64,000 nt of DNA from Scatophagus argus. Its lineage: Eukaryota; Chordata; Actinopteri; Scatophagidae. Shown here piece by piece: positions 10,831-23,583 of this stretch; within the stretch, counting starts at the first letter, position 1; each line of letters starts with the position of its first letter. A program made the position numbers and the translations under genes. Under the pieces are notes generated by a model. That model was given only the letters and a program-made list of their open reading frames with translations, did not search any database and was not told the DNA's origin. The stretch lies in contig NC_058497.1 of assembly GCF_020382885.2 (NCBI RefSeq), positions 17,352,330 through 17,416,329 on the forward strand, read 5' to 3'.

Positions 10831-13800
10831 CTAAAATTTGTCAGTGGCAACTTTGGACATCATGTGTTTCCTTGTGTTCTTTTCTGGTCTTAGTAGGATT
10901 ATGTAACACTTTGGTGCAAAGATACAACCCAGCAGTCCATAACTGGAGGCCAAGATAGCAAACACCTCTGTGGCTGTCGAGTACTTCCCTGGAGAGGTGA
11001 TGTAGGCAGGAACAAAGGCTACCCAAACTGCACAAAAAATGAGCATGCTGAAGGTGATGAATCTGGCCTCATTGAAGTTGTCGGGAAGTTTCCTTGCCAT
11101 AAAGGCCAAGAGGAGGCAAATGCATGCCAACAGGCCAATGTATCCCAAAACAAGAGCAAATGCGATGGATGAACCTTCGTCACACAAAAGAATGACGACT
11201 GCACTCTCACGTGGCATCAATTGGCGTGTTGTCGGGGGAGCAATAACCAGCCACACTGTGCAGAGGATTACCTGTGTAAAAACAAAGTTTTTAAATCCCA
11301 GGTTCTAATTTTTTAAATAAATTCCCCAATGAATAACGATTCAAATCACGTAAAAGAAGACCTTACCTGGATCAGCGTACTGCAGGTAATGAATGCCTTT
11401 TGCTGTGCAGGTCCAAACCACTTCATGACATTATTGCCTGGAAGTGTAGCTTTGAAGGCCATTAGCACCACAATAGTTTTCCCCAGAATACAAGAGATGC
11501 AGAGGACAAAGGTAATCCCAAATGCTGTGTGGCGCAGCATGCAGGACCATTCAGAGGGCTGGCCAATGAAAGTCAGAGAACACAGGAAACACAGAGTCAA
11601 GGAGAAGAGCAGCAGGAAGCTCAGGTCAGAGTTGTTGGCCCTGACGATGGGGGTGGTTCTGTGAAAGCAGAATATGAAGACCACTACACAGGTGCAGAAC
11701 GACCCAGTGAGTGAAATAGCCATCAAGGTGATGCCCATGGTGTCATTAAAGGAGAGGAACTCCACCTGCTTTGGGATACAGGCTGTTCTCTCAGTATTGG
11801 ACCAGAACTCTGGCAGACAGCGCACACACTCTATGGCATCTAAAGGAAAGATAAACCGCTTTAGCTGCTATACTGTGGCTTTGCCACTGCAACTGTACAT
11901 CAGATTCATAAATGTTATGTAGGCATTTAGCCTTTCCTCACCAGTCTGATTGCTAATCTCCCCAGCTGTACAAACCACGCAATCATGGCAGCAGATAGGG
12001 AACTGAGGTCTGATTGCCTTACGGGTACCTGGGGGACAAATGTTGCTGCATACTGACAAGGGAACCTGAGCAAAATTGGAAATACATACTACAGTGGTCA
12101 TAACACAGTCACATCATGAAAATGCCACTCAAAATATAATTCACAAAATTTTGTTTTAGTCTATTGAGATCCCTACTTTGGTTTGGTTTCCATTCCATAC
12201 AATATTTTGTTCCTGTATCTGGAGCTTTTTCTTTCCAACTGTGGCTGTCTCATCAGATTTGCCAATAGTGACAAATTCCATGTTTCCATTTGATGTCAGC
12301 TGCCAATTTACCAGATCATACATTGCTGCAGGGTCACCATTCTCATCAAACTTGATTTCATCACCATATAAGTTCAGGTACTCCACCTGTCTTATGTAAT
12401 GAAGTAGCTAAGAGAAGAAAATGCATATGATCATTTTGTAGTATTATCTAAAATACTAAAAACGATATTTTTGCTTCACTGAAACTTCTGTTAATCTAGA
12501 CTGAAATAGTGAACACACTGTGTGGTACCTGCCATGGCTGTATATTATCTACATCAGGACAGGCCTGCAGAGGAAACGGTCCTTTTCCTTTAACACAACT
12601 TCTCATAGCCTTGAGAGCATGGATGATGGCATACACTGCCTTATAGACATTGTAGGAAATCCTTAGTTGTGACACATCTGAATAGATATTCTTCACGCTT
12701 CCTAGCTGTTCTTCTCCAGAGCATAGGGGTTTGCCCTCAGCATTATGTTGCTGACCTTCAGCCTGCACACTCAGGGTGCACTGAAATATCTCTTCCCAGA
12801 AGGCTTTCAGAAAGGGATCTTTAAGGGCGTCTGGGGTCAAGGGATGCAAGCGAAGCAGAAAGTCTTGCAATCCAGGGATGTGTGCTCGTCGAATGGCAAA
12901 TCCCATTGAACCCTGAAGGAGGTGGTGGTACTTTTTGGGGGTGGACAGGACAGCAGCTGTGCTCCAGGCCTCACTGGCCAGCCACTGAATCCCAGTGAGC
13001 CTCTCTCTAAATTCAGTACATATAGATGGCATTTTTGCAATGACAACCACATCAGAAATTCCAACTCAGTAATCCTTTATAATCAAAAAGATCATAAATT
13101 CATATCATAAGCATCATGCCTGAGTACTTCATCAAACAATGCAGCTGCATCTTGTTCCACAGCAAACACAAGAATCACCCGAGCCCCAGAGGAGCGGATC
13201 TTGGAAATGACAGATGAAATGGCAGCCTGTGCTCGGTTCTTAGGGATGATCTCATGGAAGGCAACACAAGCACCTAACTTTTTAACCTGAGAGCGGAAAA
13301 TAGAGGGGATACATGACAGCTTACTTAATATTTTGTTCACAATAGATTAAATAATGCATGCAAAATTACATCAGGCGTGCATCAATGGTGGGTTATTCTG
13401 ATTAAATCCTTTATTTATGGGAGTGAGACCCACCTCATCAGCAAAGATGTTTGCTCCACCACGACCATAGGCGTCATCTCCAGCAATCACACCCACCCAA
13501 GTCCAGCCAAAATGCTTAACAAGTTGTACTAGTGCATCTACCTAGAAAAAGTGGAAGAGCATGATATATATTACTTCAGAAATAAAAATGTGGACACATT
13601 TTTGTTTGTGTAAAGAGGTTATGTCATGTTGTAATCCCTGCTACCTGAAAGAAGTCACTGGGCATGGTTCTTAAAAAGGCAGGAAACTCCTTTTTGTCAC
13701 TCAGGCAGGCACAGCTGGAGAAATAACTTACCTGAATAAAAGGAAACAGAAATGGTCATTTTAAAATGAACAAATGGAAAAAGCAGCTAACTTACAATAT

Positions 13801-14729
13801 GCCAAGGTTATTGCCAATGTATGCTATACTTTTGAATTTGACCTTCCCCAGTTGTAATAACAACACAAAATGTTGTGGCGCAAGCAATGCACAATTCTAT
13901 CTGCATCCTGCCTGGCCTTAACTCATAATAAACAGCTGTAGTGCTACCTGTGGCACATTGAAGACTCCAAGGAAACGGGCCACTACAAGAGACTGAGTAG
14001 AGCCTCCATCTCCTATCACTGCTGGTACAGTGCCATGACAGTTGATTTTACTCTGCATTTTTCCTTCAACCCCTGAATTGTTCTCACTCCCCATTAACTC
14101 CATGGCAGCCTTCAGAGCCTGATGGGGTGTACTGCATGAATCATAGATCTTATAGCCCAGTGTGATGTTGGGAAGTAGTTTGCCATCTCTATTGATCTCT
14201 TCAATGGCAAAGATCATAGTTTGCATCCAACGAAATGTTCGAAAGTTAAATCTGACAGAAGAGAGAAAATGTTTGAGGCAATTTAAATTTTAAACATGGT
14301 TGTAAGTGTGAAGCTGTGTAAAAAAGAAATTTATTTCACTCAAAATTGTTTAAACATTAAACACTAACACAGAAATATGGAAACAAGAGATTACAGTTGC
14401 TTAATCACAACTTTGCAGCAACAGAAATTTAAGGACTACCTAAATACAGCTTACCTGGTGCACTGTGTGGGAGGAGGTGTAGAGGTGAAGGACAGACTAG
14501 GTTCCACCACCATATCATGGAGGGAGAAGAGTCCCCCCAAGATGATATCTCCTTTTTTCTCAAGTACAGGCAGGGATATAGAACCCGGCATAATTTTGCA
14601 ATGCTGGTTCTGGTCTTGCTGGGAGTGGGTGTGAGGAAAAATCACAGAGCATAAGAGACCGAAAAAGACGAGCTCAGTCCTTCTCCATGAAAGACTTTGC
14701 TCTACTGATCTCATCAAAAAATAATTCAT
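10831..14729 (-). CDS. Intron-rich V2R-like (OlfC family) class C receptor
   Basis: Predicted class C chemosensory GPCR of 895 aa. Coding exons on the minus strand are 14455-14729, 13948-14251, 13645-13731, 13434-13541, 13120-13286, 12529-13006, 12177-12407, 11942-12065, 11367-11839 and 10831-11271, totalling 2688 nt with no stop. Exon 1 has a hydrophobic signal segment and GDIILGG. Exons 2 to 7 form the Venus-flytrap domain ([32 protein letters not shown]). Exon 8 is the Cys-rich linker, and the last two carry the seven helices with [20 protein letters not shown]. Unlike its neighbours, the ligand-binding exon 3 is split by three introns and the membrane exon by a 95-bp phase-0 intron after CSTLIQ. 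One exon-3 intron would be GC-AG. The Glu of SEAW and the Asp of PSD, amino-acid-pocket positions in class C receptors, are kept. It is the only receptor on this strand. The start is the first in-frame ATG; a second Met lies five codons later. Confidence 0.87.
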
Positions 14730-16680
14730 CCTTTGTTTAAGCTAAGTCACATTTGATAGCTCTAAAGATCAAGTAGAAAATCAACTTAAGTTGTAGATGT
14801 TTGGGTAACCCATACAGTGAAATATGATCCAAAGAAGCTGACAAAGCACCAAACCATTTGTCAGAAGCCAGTAAAGAGCAAAAGCTTATGACCCCATTCA
14901 GACAAACACAGTATTTACAGAAGTGCAAAATTTCTAGTGAAGTCTGTTAAGGAAAAATCATCATCAGAAAGTCTCTCATAAGGTAAAGATCTATTTTTAA
15001 TACAAGTATATGAAAGACATTCATAGTCTTCAATGCATTAACACTACACAGACAAGCTATCCAGTCTATACTGTCAGGTGAGAGACGCGGCCCTGTGGCC
15101 TATATATGCTACATGCCTCATATCACAGCTGTCAGATTGAATTCATATCCCCTGGGCTTCTGATAAATGGAAAAAGAGCTCCAGTTTTCACAGTAAAAAC
15201 AATAACAAGGAACTGGAAGAGCATTGGACCATAATGGAGAAAGACATGAGCTGTGTCATGTCACGATGTCATGCCTGACTAGGCCTAACTCATCCTTCAG
15301 TGATGTGAAGAGGCAGGCAGCAGAGCCGTGTCACAAGGGGCTGCTAAACTAAATTACATACAAGACACACAAATTCACACACAAATACACACTACAGAGA
15401 GATGTATACAAAATCCATTATTTGAGTACACTACCATGTAGTGTTACACAACATACTATACATTGTAATCGTTAGGCACTTATTTGCTTTAAAATCATGG
15501 TAACAATATCAAAGTTCAGAAATTTGTCCTAAATTGTTTGTTTATTTAATGTTAAATGATTTTTTTGGAGACTGTCTGTCTTTTATTGCCTTGCATGTTT
15601 TTATTCTTGCATGGTGTTAAACAGGTTTAATATAGTGAAATTAATGAGTCATTAGGATGTTGTGCATGCGATTACCAAGGCAAAGCCTGCAGGCTACAAA
15701 ACAAAGCACCACAGAATGTGCAGCAAAGAAAATATTTTACATGCTGTATGTTGTGCTGCCTCGGGTCGTATCGCTTTTGTTTTTGTTTTTTTTTTTTAAC
15801 CCGCTTAATATATCCCTCTGTGGCAGTCAGAAAAGGAAGGGAAGAGGTGCCCTGGGACACAAGTCTTAGTATTAAGATACAGATTTTTATTTATTTGCTT
15901 ATTTTTTTATATATATATCTGTCTTGTAAGTAAGCCTTTAACAAGATTTTGACTCACAGTATCTTATGCTCTTGGTGAAAAGTCTTATTGTTTCTGAAAA
16001 CAACCTCCTTAGTATTAAACATTATGGAAACTGCAATTGTATCACAGTTGTCCTCGTGGGCATGTGCAATTCAAGGTAATTGAAGCCCCTGAGTAATGGC
16101 TGTTTCACTATATTTTCTTAAGCCACTGGATGTTCAGATGGCAAAAGAGAGAAAGGCAGAAAGAGAAGAACAGAAAAGCATTGCAGACAGTCATGTAGAT
16201 AGAGCTGATTCAGAAATACAGAGAAATACAAGCTGTGATCAAGAGGGGTCTGATGAGTATGTTAAAGTATAGATTAATTAGCTATAGAGACATGCAGACA
16301 GTGAGGACAGAGAAGAGACGGAAGGAAGAAGACGAATTGGTAGGATAGGATACGTGCAGACAAATAGAATGGATTAAAGAAGCGATGTTATGAGTAATTT
16401 CTATTCAACACTTTTGGCATATTTAAGTATTCATGACAGAAGTTGTCAGGTTTGCCCAAACTTGTTTAATCAGTTTCAGTGTTGTATTGCATATATTTTT
16501 TAGTTAGAGCTCTTTGTCAAAGCTCTCTCTTTTTCTCTCTCTCTCTCTTCCTTAATCTCTTAATTATTATTCTTTGATGAAATAAATAAATAAAAATAAT
16601 TTCCGCAACACAGAAACTACAACAGTAATTTGAATCTCAAACACGTTCACACTCACCTCTATGCAGAGGCTGAGCACATT
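14730..16680. other. Intergenic, nothing recognised
   Basis: This stretch lies upstream of the minus-strand receptor and should hold its promoter, but no clear TATA box was picked out. The sequence is AT-rich with a poly-T run near 15,780-15,799 and a CT-rich run near 16,523-16,552. Small open frames around 15.66-15.93 kb overlap on both strands and look non-coding. Confidence 0.5.
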
Positions 16681-16684
16681 GAGC

Positions 16685-17560
16685 AAATGGGCAAAGTTAA
16701 AAGGTGGCTGCTTGGAGTCATGGTCAAAAGGTCATCTGTGCCTTTTTTCATGGCAACCAAAGAGCGCACCAGTGCAGGCCTGTGGTCAGGGAAGCTGCCA
16801 AGCTGAAAAAGGAGTCATTTAGGACTTGGTGGGCCCACATGTCTCCTAAAGCCACATACCTGTGTTTGGAGGCCGAAAGGGCTTCAGCTTCTGTGTTTGC
16901 AAAAACTTCTAGTCCGGGTACCCTGGATGATACCTCTTGACCAGGGCATAACACGTGGTTTCATAACGCATCTCTGGAGATCGTGAAATGATGAAGCCAA
17001 CAGACCCACATCTCTGCAAAAGCAGTTTGCACCAGCTTGCAAATGAGTGTGAATCAGCATGGATGAAGGTTAGTACCTCCAAGTCTGATGCTATGGTGCT
17101 CCATGGCACTCTGCTGGAGAACTTCAATAGAGTCACTGCCCCAAATAAAGGAGTTCAAGTATCTTAGGTTATTTCTCACCATTGATGGTGAGATGAGCTA
17201 CAGACAAGATTGGTGCTGTGTCAGCAAAGAACTGAGAAGCCGTACCTGAAGTCAAAACCCTGGATTTATTAGTCAATCTACATTCCAACCCTATGGTCAT
17301 GAGTACTACCAAAAGAATGAGATCAAGGATACAAGACGTTAAAACTAGTTTCCTTTGCAAGGTGTCTGGACTAAACTTTAGTGAGAAGTTAGCTGCTGCT
17401 CAGTGAAAGCAGTTCATGCATCTAATTCTTTTATATTTTTTATATTTCATTATTATATATATTTTATATTTCAGCACATTGAGAACATTGTTGAGAACGC
17501 ACTGGAGGGATTACACCAGGAGCACCTCAGAACTATAGCTGGTGTGCCTTGAGCAGTTCA
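16685..17560 (+). mobile_element. LINE remnant (non-LTR retrotransposon reverse transcriptase)
   Basis: Conceptual translation gives degraded pieces of a teleost LINE polyprotein in order. AAKLKKESFRTWWAHMSPKA is near 16.79 kb, FANECESAWMKVSTSKSDAM-like reverse-transcriptase sequence near 17.03-17.09 kb, and SIYIPTLWS near 17.27 kb. The same LKKESYRAWL and SIYQSIYVPTLT motifs occur in the inverted copy at 32.75-33.83 kb, so both belong to one family. This copy has a large internal deletion and several stops. The clade (RTE, L2 or Rex-like) was not settled. Confidence 0.75.
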
Positions 17561-17884
17561 CAATGGTTTAAATGAAAGTGACATGAATAATATACATATC
17601 TATGTAGAGTAAACTTGAGGTCTGTTGGACTTGAGACACAAATATATGGGACTTTAGTTAGTTTGTTTCTTTTCTACTTTTCTGCTGAAGATCATTTGTT
17701 GTTCAATCAGAGACAGGAGCACCAGCTACAGGGTTACCTGCATTATTTGTCCTCCGCAAGCCATTTGAGCTATAACTAGGATTGGTTCTACGGGTCCCTG
17801 CTGCCTTGTTCATTACTACTTTCTGAATATTTTGGGGTCCAGGCAATTTTATGGGATATTTTTAACAGCTTGTCCGTTCCATAT

Positions 17885-18215
17885 GTTCATAGGAATAAAT
17901 GAATGAATGAATGAATGCCTTTTGTTGTCATTGCACAGCTGTACAACAAAATTTTAGTTCAATCATACAAAAGATAAAGTGCAAGATAAAAAGTTAAAAT
18001 ATAGAGAAATAGAGACAAAAGATAAAAAAAAAATTCACAACAACAACAACAACAACTCACACATATAATAAATAAGTGATAATAGCATAAATAGATAGAT
18101 ATGCACAGTATAAGTAGATATTGCATTGTCAGTGTGTTATATGATGCCAACGGATTAATAATATTGCACTAAGCAAAGATATTGCATGGTTCAGTACCAG
18201 GTTATGGTTAAAGTT
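17885..18215 (+). repeat. LINE/SINE-like 3' tail with simple repeats
   Basis: The block with gccttttgttgtcattgcac, then a long A-rich stretch with many short repeats, resembles the 3' tail of a common teleost non-LTR element. It starts with an (AATG)n run at about 17,885-17,916 and contains an (AAC)n run at about 18,037-18,056. It has no coding capacity. The call rests on remembered family features. Confidence 0.5.
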
Positions 18216-21200
18216 CAGTGACTTTGTTCAGATTTGACAAGGGGGACACACGTTTTGTTTATCTGTTGTTGGTTATGTGTTTATTTATGTTGAAACAATA
18301 AGCCAATTGAAAAAGTGGGACAAAGACACAGAGACACAGACAGTGAAGAGAAGCCCTGCGTCTTAAAGTGCCCTGCATTATGACCAGCAAAGGAGTCTGC
18401 CTCACTTTTTTGTTCATTAGCATCACTGAAAAAAACTGATAGTCCAAAAGGTGTGACAGACAACATCTGATCGGTTTTTATTGTGATTCTTCAGAACACA
18501 TTTAAAATTTACTGAAAAATTAAAAGGTGAAGCTTGACACATGCTCGCCCTTACATATTAAGTCATCTCTAAACTCTGCCTCAAAGAACACACATCTGAA
18601 ACCATTTGTCTTATCAAGTTTGTGTGATCAAACCACTTAAGGATTGAGGATTTCTTTACTTTGGACTATTTTAACACAATGTATAATCTCCATAAACAAA
18701 CATCTGCACACAATTCAGAGTGCGTCACGTTTAAACAAAATCATTGTTTCAATATTATGTGAGTTTCACAATAATAATGTGTTTAATACTGATTTTCATT
18801 TCTAGCAATTTCCCTCGGGATCAAAAAAGTATCTATCTATTTGACTGTAGAATAAAAATAAGTTTGTCGGTCTGATGACCCACATATCCTAATGTTTTAA
18901 AGCTGTGAAGCTAAAACATCTTGACCACCCCCTGGTGGCCAGCTCCAGTACAGGTCATAAACCCTTCTCCCTCCATGTTACCAGAGGGCACATAAGTATA
19001 TATCAAATAAACTTTTCCCACAGATGGTTTCCTTGAGAAGTTCTTATATGTTTAGTATTATGCTTTAGAAAGAGGGTGAAACATCATGGTCGACAGCTGA
19101 GTGATATTCGTGTCTGGAACAGAAGGGTGTGTGGTTTGGGAACTTGATCATTTGCCTGACTCCATCACTGCTCTGCACCCTCTGACTCCAAATCACATCT
19201 TCAGCACAAGATGGCAGCATTCGTATCTGGGATATTTTGGTTTTACATTTATATTTCTGTTAAGCAGAGATGTGTTTGCCATCAAATTTTTATATTTGTC
19301 AAAAGCAGCACCATTTAAACTTTACAACCCTGCTTGAAGAGTTGCTTAAACTCCAGAACAAAATAGGCCACAATTACAAACATCTCAGTTCACAGGCAGT
19401 GGATGGACTCTCACAGACTTGTTCTATTGTTGAGAAAAATCAGAGATAATGTGCATAAATCAGGAGAAACTAGAAGAAATCTGTCATAATCTTGTCAAAT
19501 TTAAGATCATAAAACCCATTAGTAAATATGGACTTCCATTGCAAATATGGCAAATATTCCAACCGTAAATAATATTGTTTATATACATCTGCTAGAATAT
19601 ATGGTTGGTTAAATCATAATCTAGGGCTTTCTTTTATCATGTGTTTTTTTTTTGTAAATATAGATAAAAGTTTGGGAGAGGACTTGGGACTTGCCACATA
19701 TGGAGAGGAGTGGAGAGGAGGTATCAATGAGCATAAAGTGTTTTTTTAATTTCAGTCATGCACTGAAGCATTACACACACGGGAAAACTTGTTATTGTGT
19801 ATATTCTGGAGGGGTTGTGGCGTCATACTGTCATCCTAAACAAGCCAATTTACTTTTTACCCAGGGGGTTGAGGGTGGAACAAGGGGCCTGATGGGCAAG
19901 CAAAGGCAAGCAAGTGTTTCCAGGCAGACTGATGACATTTGGCCCGAGGCTGTGAAACATAAGTTCATCAGGTGTTATTTTGGAAATTAATTTGTTCTGA
20001 GTTTTAATGGAAGGTGCTTTCGTCTCTTTCAAAACAAGCCACTCACATTAATTAACAAGACTACCGCAGAATCATTATTCAGTACCAGCTACACTAATTA
20101 GTTTGATATTGGACAGAATAAAATATAATTTTAATGTCCTCTCCTTTATTGTATTGTTAAACACGCTCTGGCCGTAATACATGTCTCAAGGTGATTATTG
20201 AAAACATGTTTCGCTTTTTGTGATTGAAAGCTGTCTTCAGAGAGTGGTCTTATCATTTAGCTTTAAAATATCTGGATTTTTGGGTAAGGTCATCTCCAGC
20301 CATCCCTCACATGTTTTTCTGCCTGAAGGTCATACATTTCTGGCCCAACAATTCAAAGGATCTTGACGAAGGACATAATTGTCCATCTGTTCCCGAACTG
20401 GGAAGCATGGCCTGGACACCTTTTCCTCTACAAGCACCTCCGTATGTTCATAAATTCATGCACCTTTCAGAGAGCTGAATCTGAATTGTTACACCCTGTG
20501 CAAAAGGCACAGATCATGAGAAATCATCTGCCAAATATCAGACATTCGGGCTTGTGGGCCTCTTCAGGTGTCCATGTAATCATCAGAAAGATAGGTTTCA
20601 CTTAGTGGTAAAAGGTGACCTAGGTTTTGATGGTTATGCTGGTCTTTGTCAAACAAAGTGTTTATGTTTGTTTTAAAATTTCAACCCCTATGGGAATTAG
20701 AGGTGATACTACACAAAAATTATGTATTTTTGAAGGCCATGTAATGTCATCCTGAATTCTGAAGCAAATTTTTATACATTTAATTGAGTCGAAAAGGCTG
20801 TGCACAGTGCAGAGACTGTTTTCTACTATAGAGTGACTTTTGTTGCAGCATCTTATTGGGGAAACATTTAGTCTAAATTCATTCACTCCTAATCATTTTA
20901 GGAATTGCAGCCACTGACATTGTGCCATGCCAAATTAGTTGCAACACTGGGGGGTTAGCATTAAGGTCAAGGTTTAATATATTTGTACCCACAATAAAGA
21001 ACCTACATGATCACTAGGCAACATTATGCTCAGACGGTATCTCAGAGAGGACAAAAAAAGCCCAAACACACATTTAGACCAACTTTCAACCTTTGTCATA
21101 ACCTTATTGACTTAAGCTAAACTACCCTGAATGAAGTCAGACCTTTGAACTGTTTTGACTGTTTTTTTTTAATATAAGCAGCTGATTGTCCAGAGCTGAG

Positions 21201-22310
21201 TTTGCATTTACTAACACTGTATTCACCAGCAGAAATGTCAATCAACATCAACATCTTTAGCATCACTTTGTTCCCATGATGCATCACGATTAGTTTACTG
21301 TGTTGTCCCAGATGGTTCAGGATAGAACAGCAAGGCCTCAAACTGGTTTTAACTGGGCACATCCCAAATCTACTTTCTCTTTACTGCTTCCAGTTAAGCT
21401 TCATAACTTATTTTAGGGTGATGAAATACTCTGGTTGCAAGTGAAGGTCCAGTTCCAATCTGGTTAATATACATGTTAACCATCTATGAGACTGTGTGCA
21501 TCCTTAGATATTCCAGTCTAGTTGAGTCTTTGTGGCTTTTTCAGTATCATACTCTTATCTCTTAATTCAGAATGTCCTTTATTATATGTTGGTCCATTTC
21601 AACCTTTCTTGTTCCTGTCTCTCACCTCTAAATTCATCTATGCATTAATATTGTGTGCTTGTCTTGTCAGTTGTTTGTTTTATGTTTTTTTTTATTCCTT
21701 TGTACTTTCATTTTTTTCTTATTACTGTCAATAACAAGCTAAAATAAAAATCATCATCATCATCATCTCAAGCTTTATTACAGCCTTACAGCAACTATGC
21801 AATATTGCCAGGAGGGGGCAGCATTGTCCATGGTATGGTTGTGCTCAGTTTACAAAGCAAGATTAGTGTGTGATTGTGTGTCTTAGTATCTACTTGACTG
21901 ACTAAGGTTTGTTTGCCAGACCATTCAGACCAGTCGTCATATCTCCATTTTTCTCAAAAAAATTTCCAACTTCCTTGATTTTTGTAAATACTATCTATTT
22001 CATGCCAGCAACATGTGTCAAACAAGTTGGAGCAGGGACAACCAAAGACTAAGAAAGCTGTGGAAACTTAAAAAAACACCACAGATGAACCTCTTGTTAA
22101 CAGTTGACAGTATCATAACTGGCTATGAAGGAAGCGTACTCTAAAGGCTCAGCAAAGATGGGGTGAGGTTCAACACTTTGTGAACCACGCAACTGCAGAA
22201 AAGGAGAAGGCAGAGTTGAGAACATTTCCCGACTTCTTGTTGGTAAAAAACAGTTCATTTCCAAATGATTACATTCCACTTTTAGCCCTATTTTACACAA
22301 CAGTGCTACT
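18216..22310. other. Intergenic with minor repeat traces
   Basis: No gene was recognised. At about 18,800-18,842 the sequence caatttccctcgggatcaaa followed by tatctatctat resembles a teleost LINE tail. At about 18,925-19,000 the ccccctggtggcc block resembles a short dispersed repeat. Around 19.10-19.27 kb and 20.22-20.60 kb there are longer open frames on the plus strand (78-84 codons) without recognisable homology, Met context or splice structure. I do not call them genes. Confidence 0.4.
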
Positions 22311-22319
22311 TTATGAATC

Positions 22320-22640
22320 AGGGTTATGCTTCCAACTGTGTGGCAACAGTGTGGGTGGTCAAGGCCCTTCCCTCTTTAAACACAACATGTTGTCCTGCTT
22401 AAAGTCAGGTCAATGAGAGTGGGAGATTGGTATGGAAGAACTGCACAGAGCCTTGAACTCAACCCAATCAAACAACTTTAGCATAACTTTTAGGCAGGCT
22501 GCATCACCCAACATCACAAATACCATAGTGGCTCAGAAGGAGGAAATCCCGCAGCCAAGCTTAGAAGTCTTGTGGACAGTCTTACCAGACAAGTGGGCTG
22601 CTATAGATTTGAGAATAGATGTTCAACATTCATATAGAGA
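22320..22640 (+). mobile_element. Tc1/mariner-like DNA transposon remnant
   Basis: The string cttccaactgtgtggcaaca, the following ggcccttccc block, and a stretch encoding LNSTQSNN then PNITNT resemble the 3' half of a Tc1-like transposase gene (the PDLNPIEHLW and PTSVPDLTNAL regions). The better-preserved copy at 47.4-47.8 kb shares these blocks. This copy is heavily mutated and no terminal inverted repeats were found. Confidence 0.6.
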
Positions 22641-23021
22641 TTTACTGGCATAATTTAGCCTGTGTCACATAGATAAGTTGAGAACTGTTCTGTGGAGAAC
22701 AGGATCCAATATATTAAAGGCCCAGTATAAAGGCCCAATATATTAATTTGATCTTCTTGATGTGACATGACAGTGCTAAATATTATTATGCTGGCCCACA
22801 TGTTGCAGAGAGCTTTTTAATTGTAACTCTTAGAAAGAATTTGCAATATCTGTTAGCACACTTTTAGTGCTTCAAAATGAAAATAAGTGACAGTGATAAG
22901 TTTTCACATTTTTTATTCATTGTGAAGTCATTTCCAAACCTGAACATTCTGGTATATTTAGGAATCGACTTAATTTGACACCTAACTGGATGTATAAACT
23001 CCAGCATTTCCTTCATTCATT

Positions 23022-23583
23022 ACTGAAGTTTGTTGAGTTCAAAAGGCAGCATTGTGGTAAATAGAACTGTCAACTTTTTGACAAAGGCCTCAAGTTCTCC
23101 AGTGGAAATCTTAAGGGGATCATGATGCAACAACCAAGAAGGAAATTTCCAGTATAAGCTGAGAGGAGTGGAGGCAGGCTGGAGACATTGTGAACCCTTG
23201 AGGGAGTTTGTTAGTTTGCTGGAGTGTTTTGAGTGGGAAACGCCTGAGGTGCAAGTCAAGATCAGACCTGAGTCACCTGCACTTCACCACATGTGTCCCT
23301 ACTAAATCATCCCCCAAAAGACAGACATCTGAAGAGCTGCAAAGGGTTTCATAAACTAACAGACATCACTACAAACACACAAACAACAATTTCTTTTTTA
23401 ATTAAAGAGGGCCTAAGAGGCATATCAGCTGACTGTCAAACATCCCTTTGGCTGAAAAAATAATAATAACATCAAATTAAATGTCACATGCTTCAACGCC
23501 TTGCTAAATAAGGTGTGTTGAATTGTTTATTTTGATCGGTTGTCAAACGTGCAACTTTAATTCCCTTATCCAAATACAGAATC
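23022..23583 (+). repeat. Triplicated unidentified unit, copy 1
   Basis: First of three same-orientation copies of an unidentified unit (others at 24,777-25,275 and 26,630-27,075). Each begins with tgaagtttgttgag or a variant, passes through a degraded stretch with agctgagaggag and gcctgaggtg, then a conserved core of about 205 bp (here 23,373-23,577). The core has aaacacacaaacaacaattt, ttaattaaagagggcctaag and aggcatatcagctg. By eye the cores are roughly 85-90% identical. There is no open reading frame in the core. See findings. Confidence 0.8.

Noticed and set aside
20224-20605. Overlapping plus-strand open frames of 80-84 codons in the desert
   Set aside because: Two frames overlap, neither resembles a known protein, and there is no splice or promoter context. 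This is consistent with chance.
22097-22653. Possible small gene around the open frames at 22.2-22.65 kb
   Set aside because: The sequence matches a mutated Tc1-like transposase region also seen at 47.4-47.8 kb.
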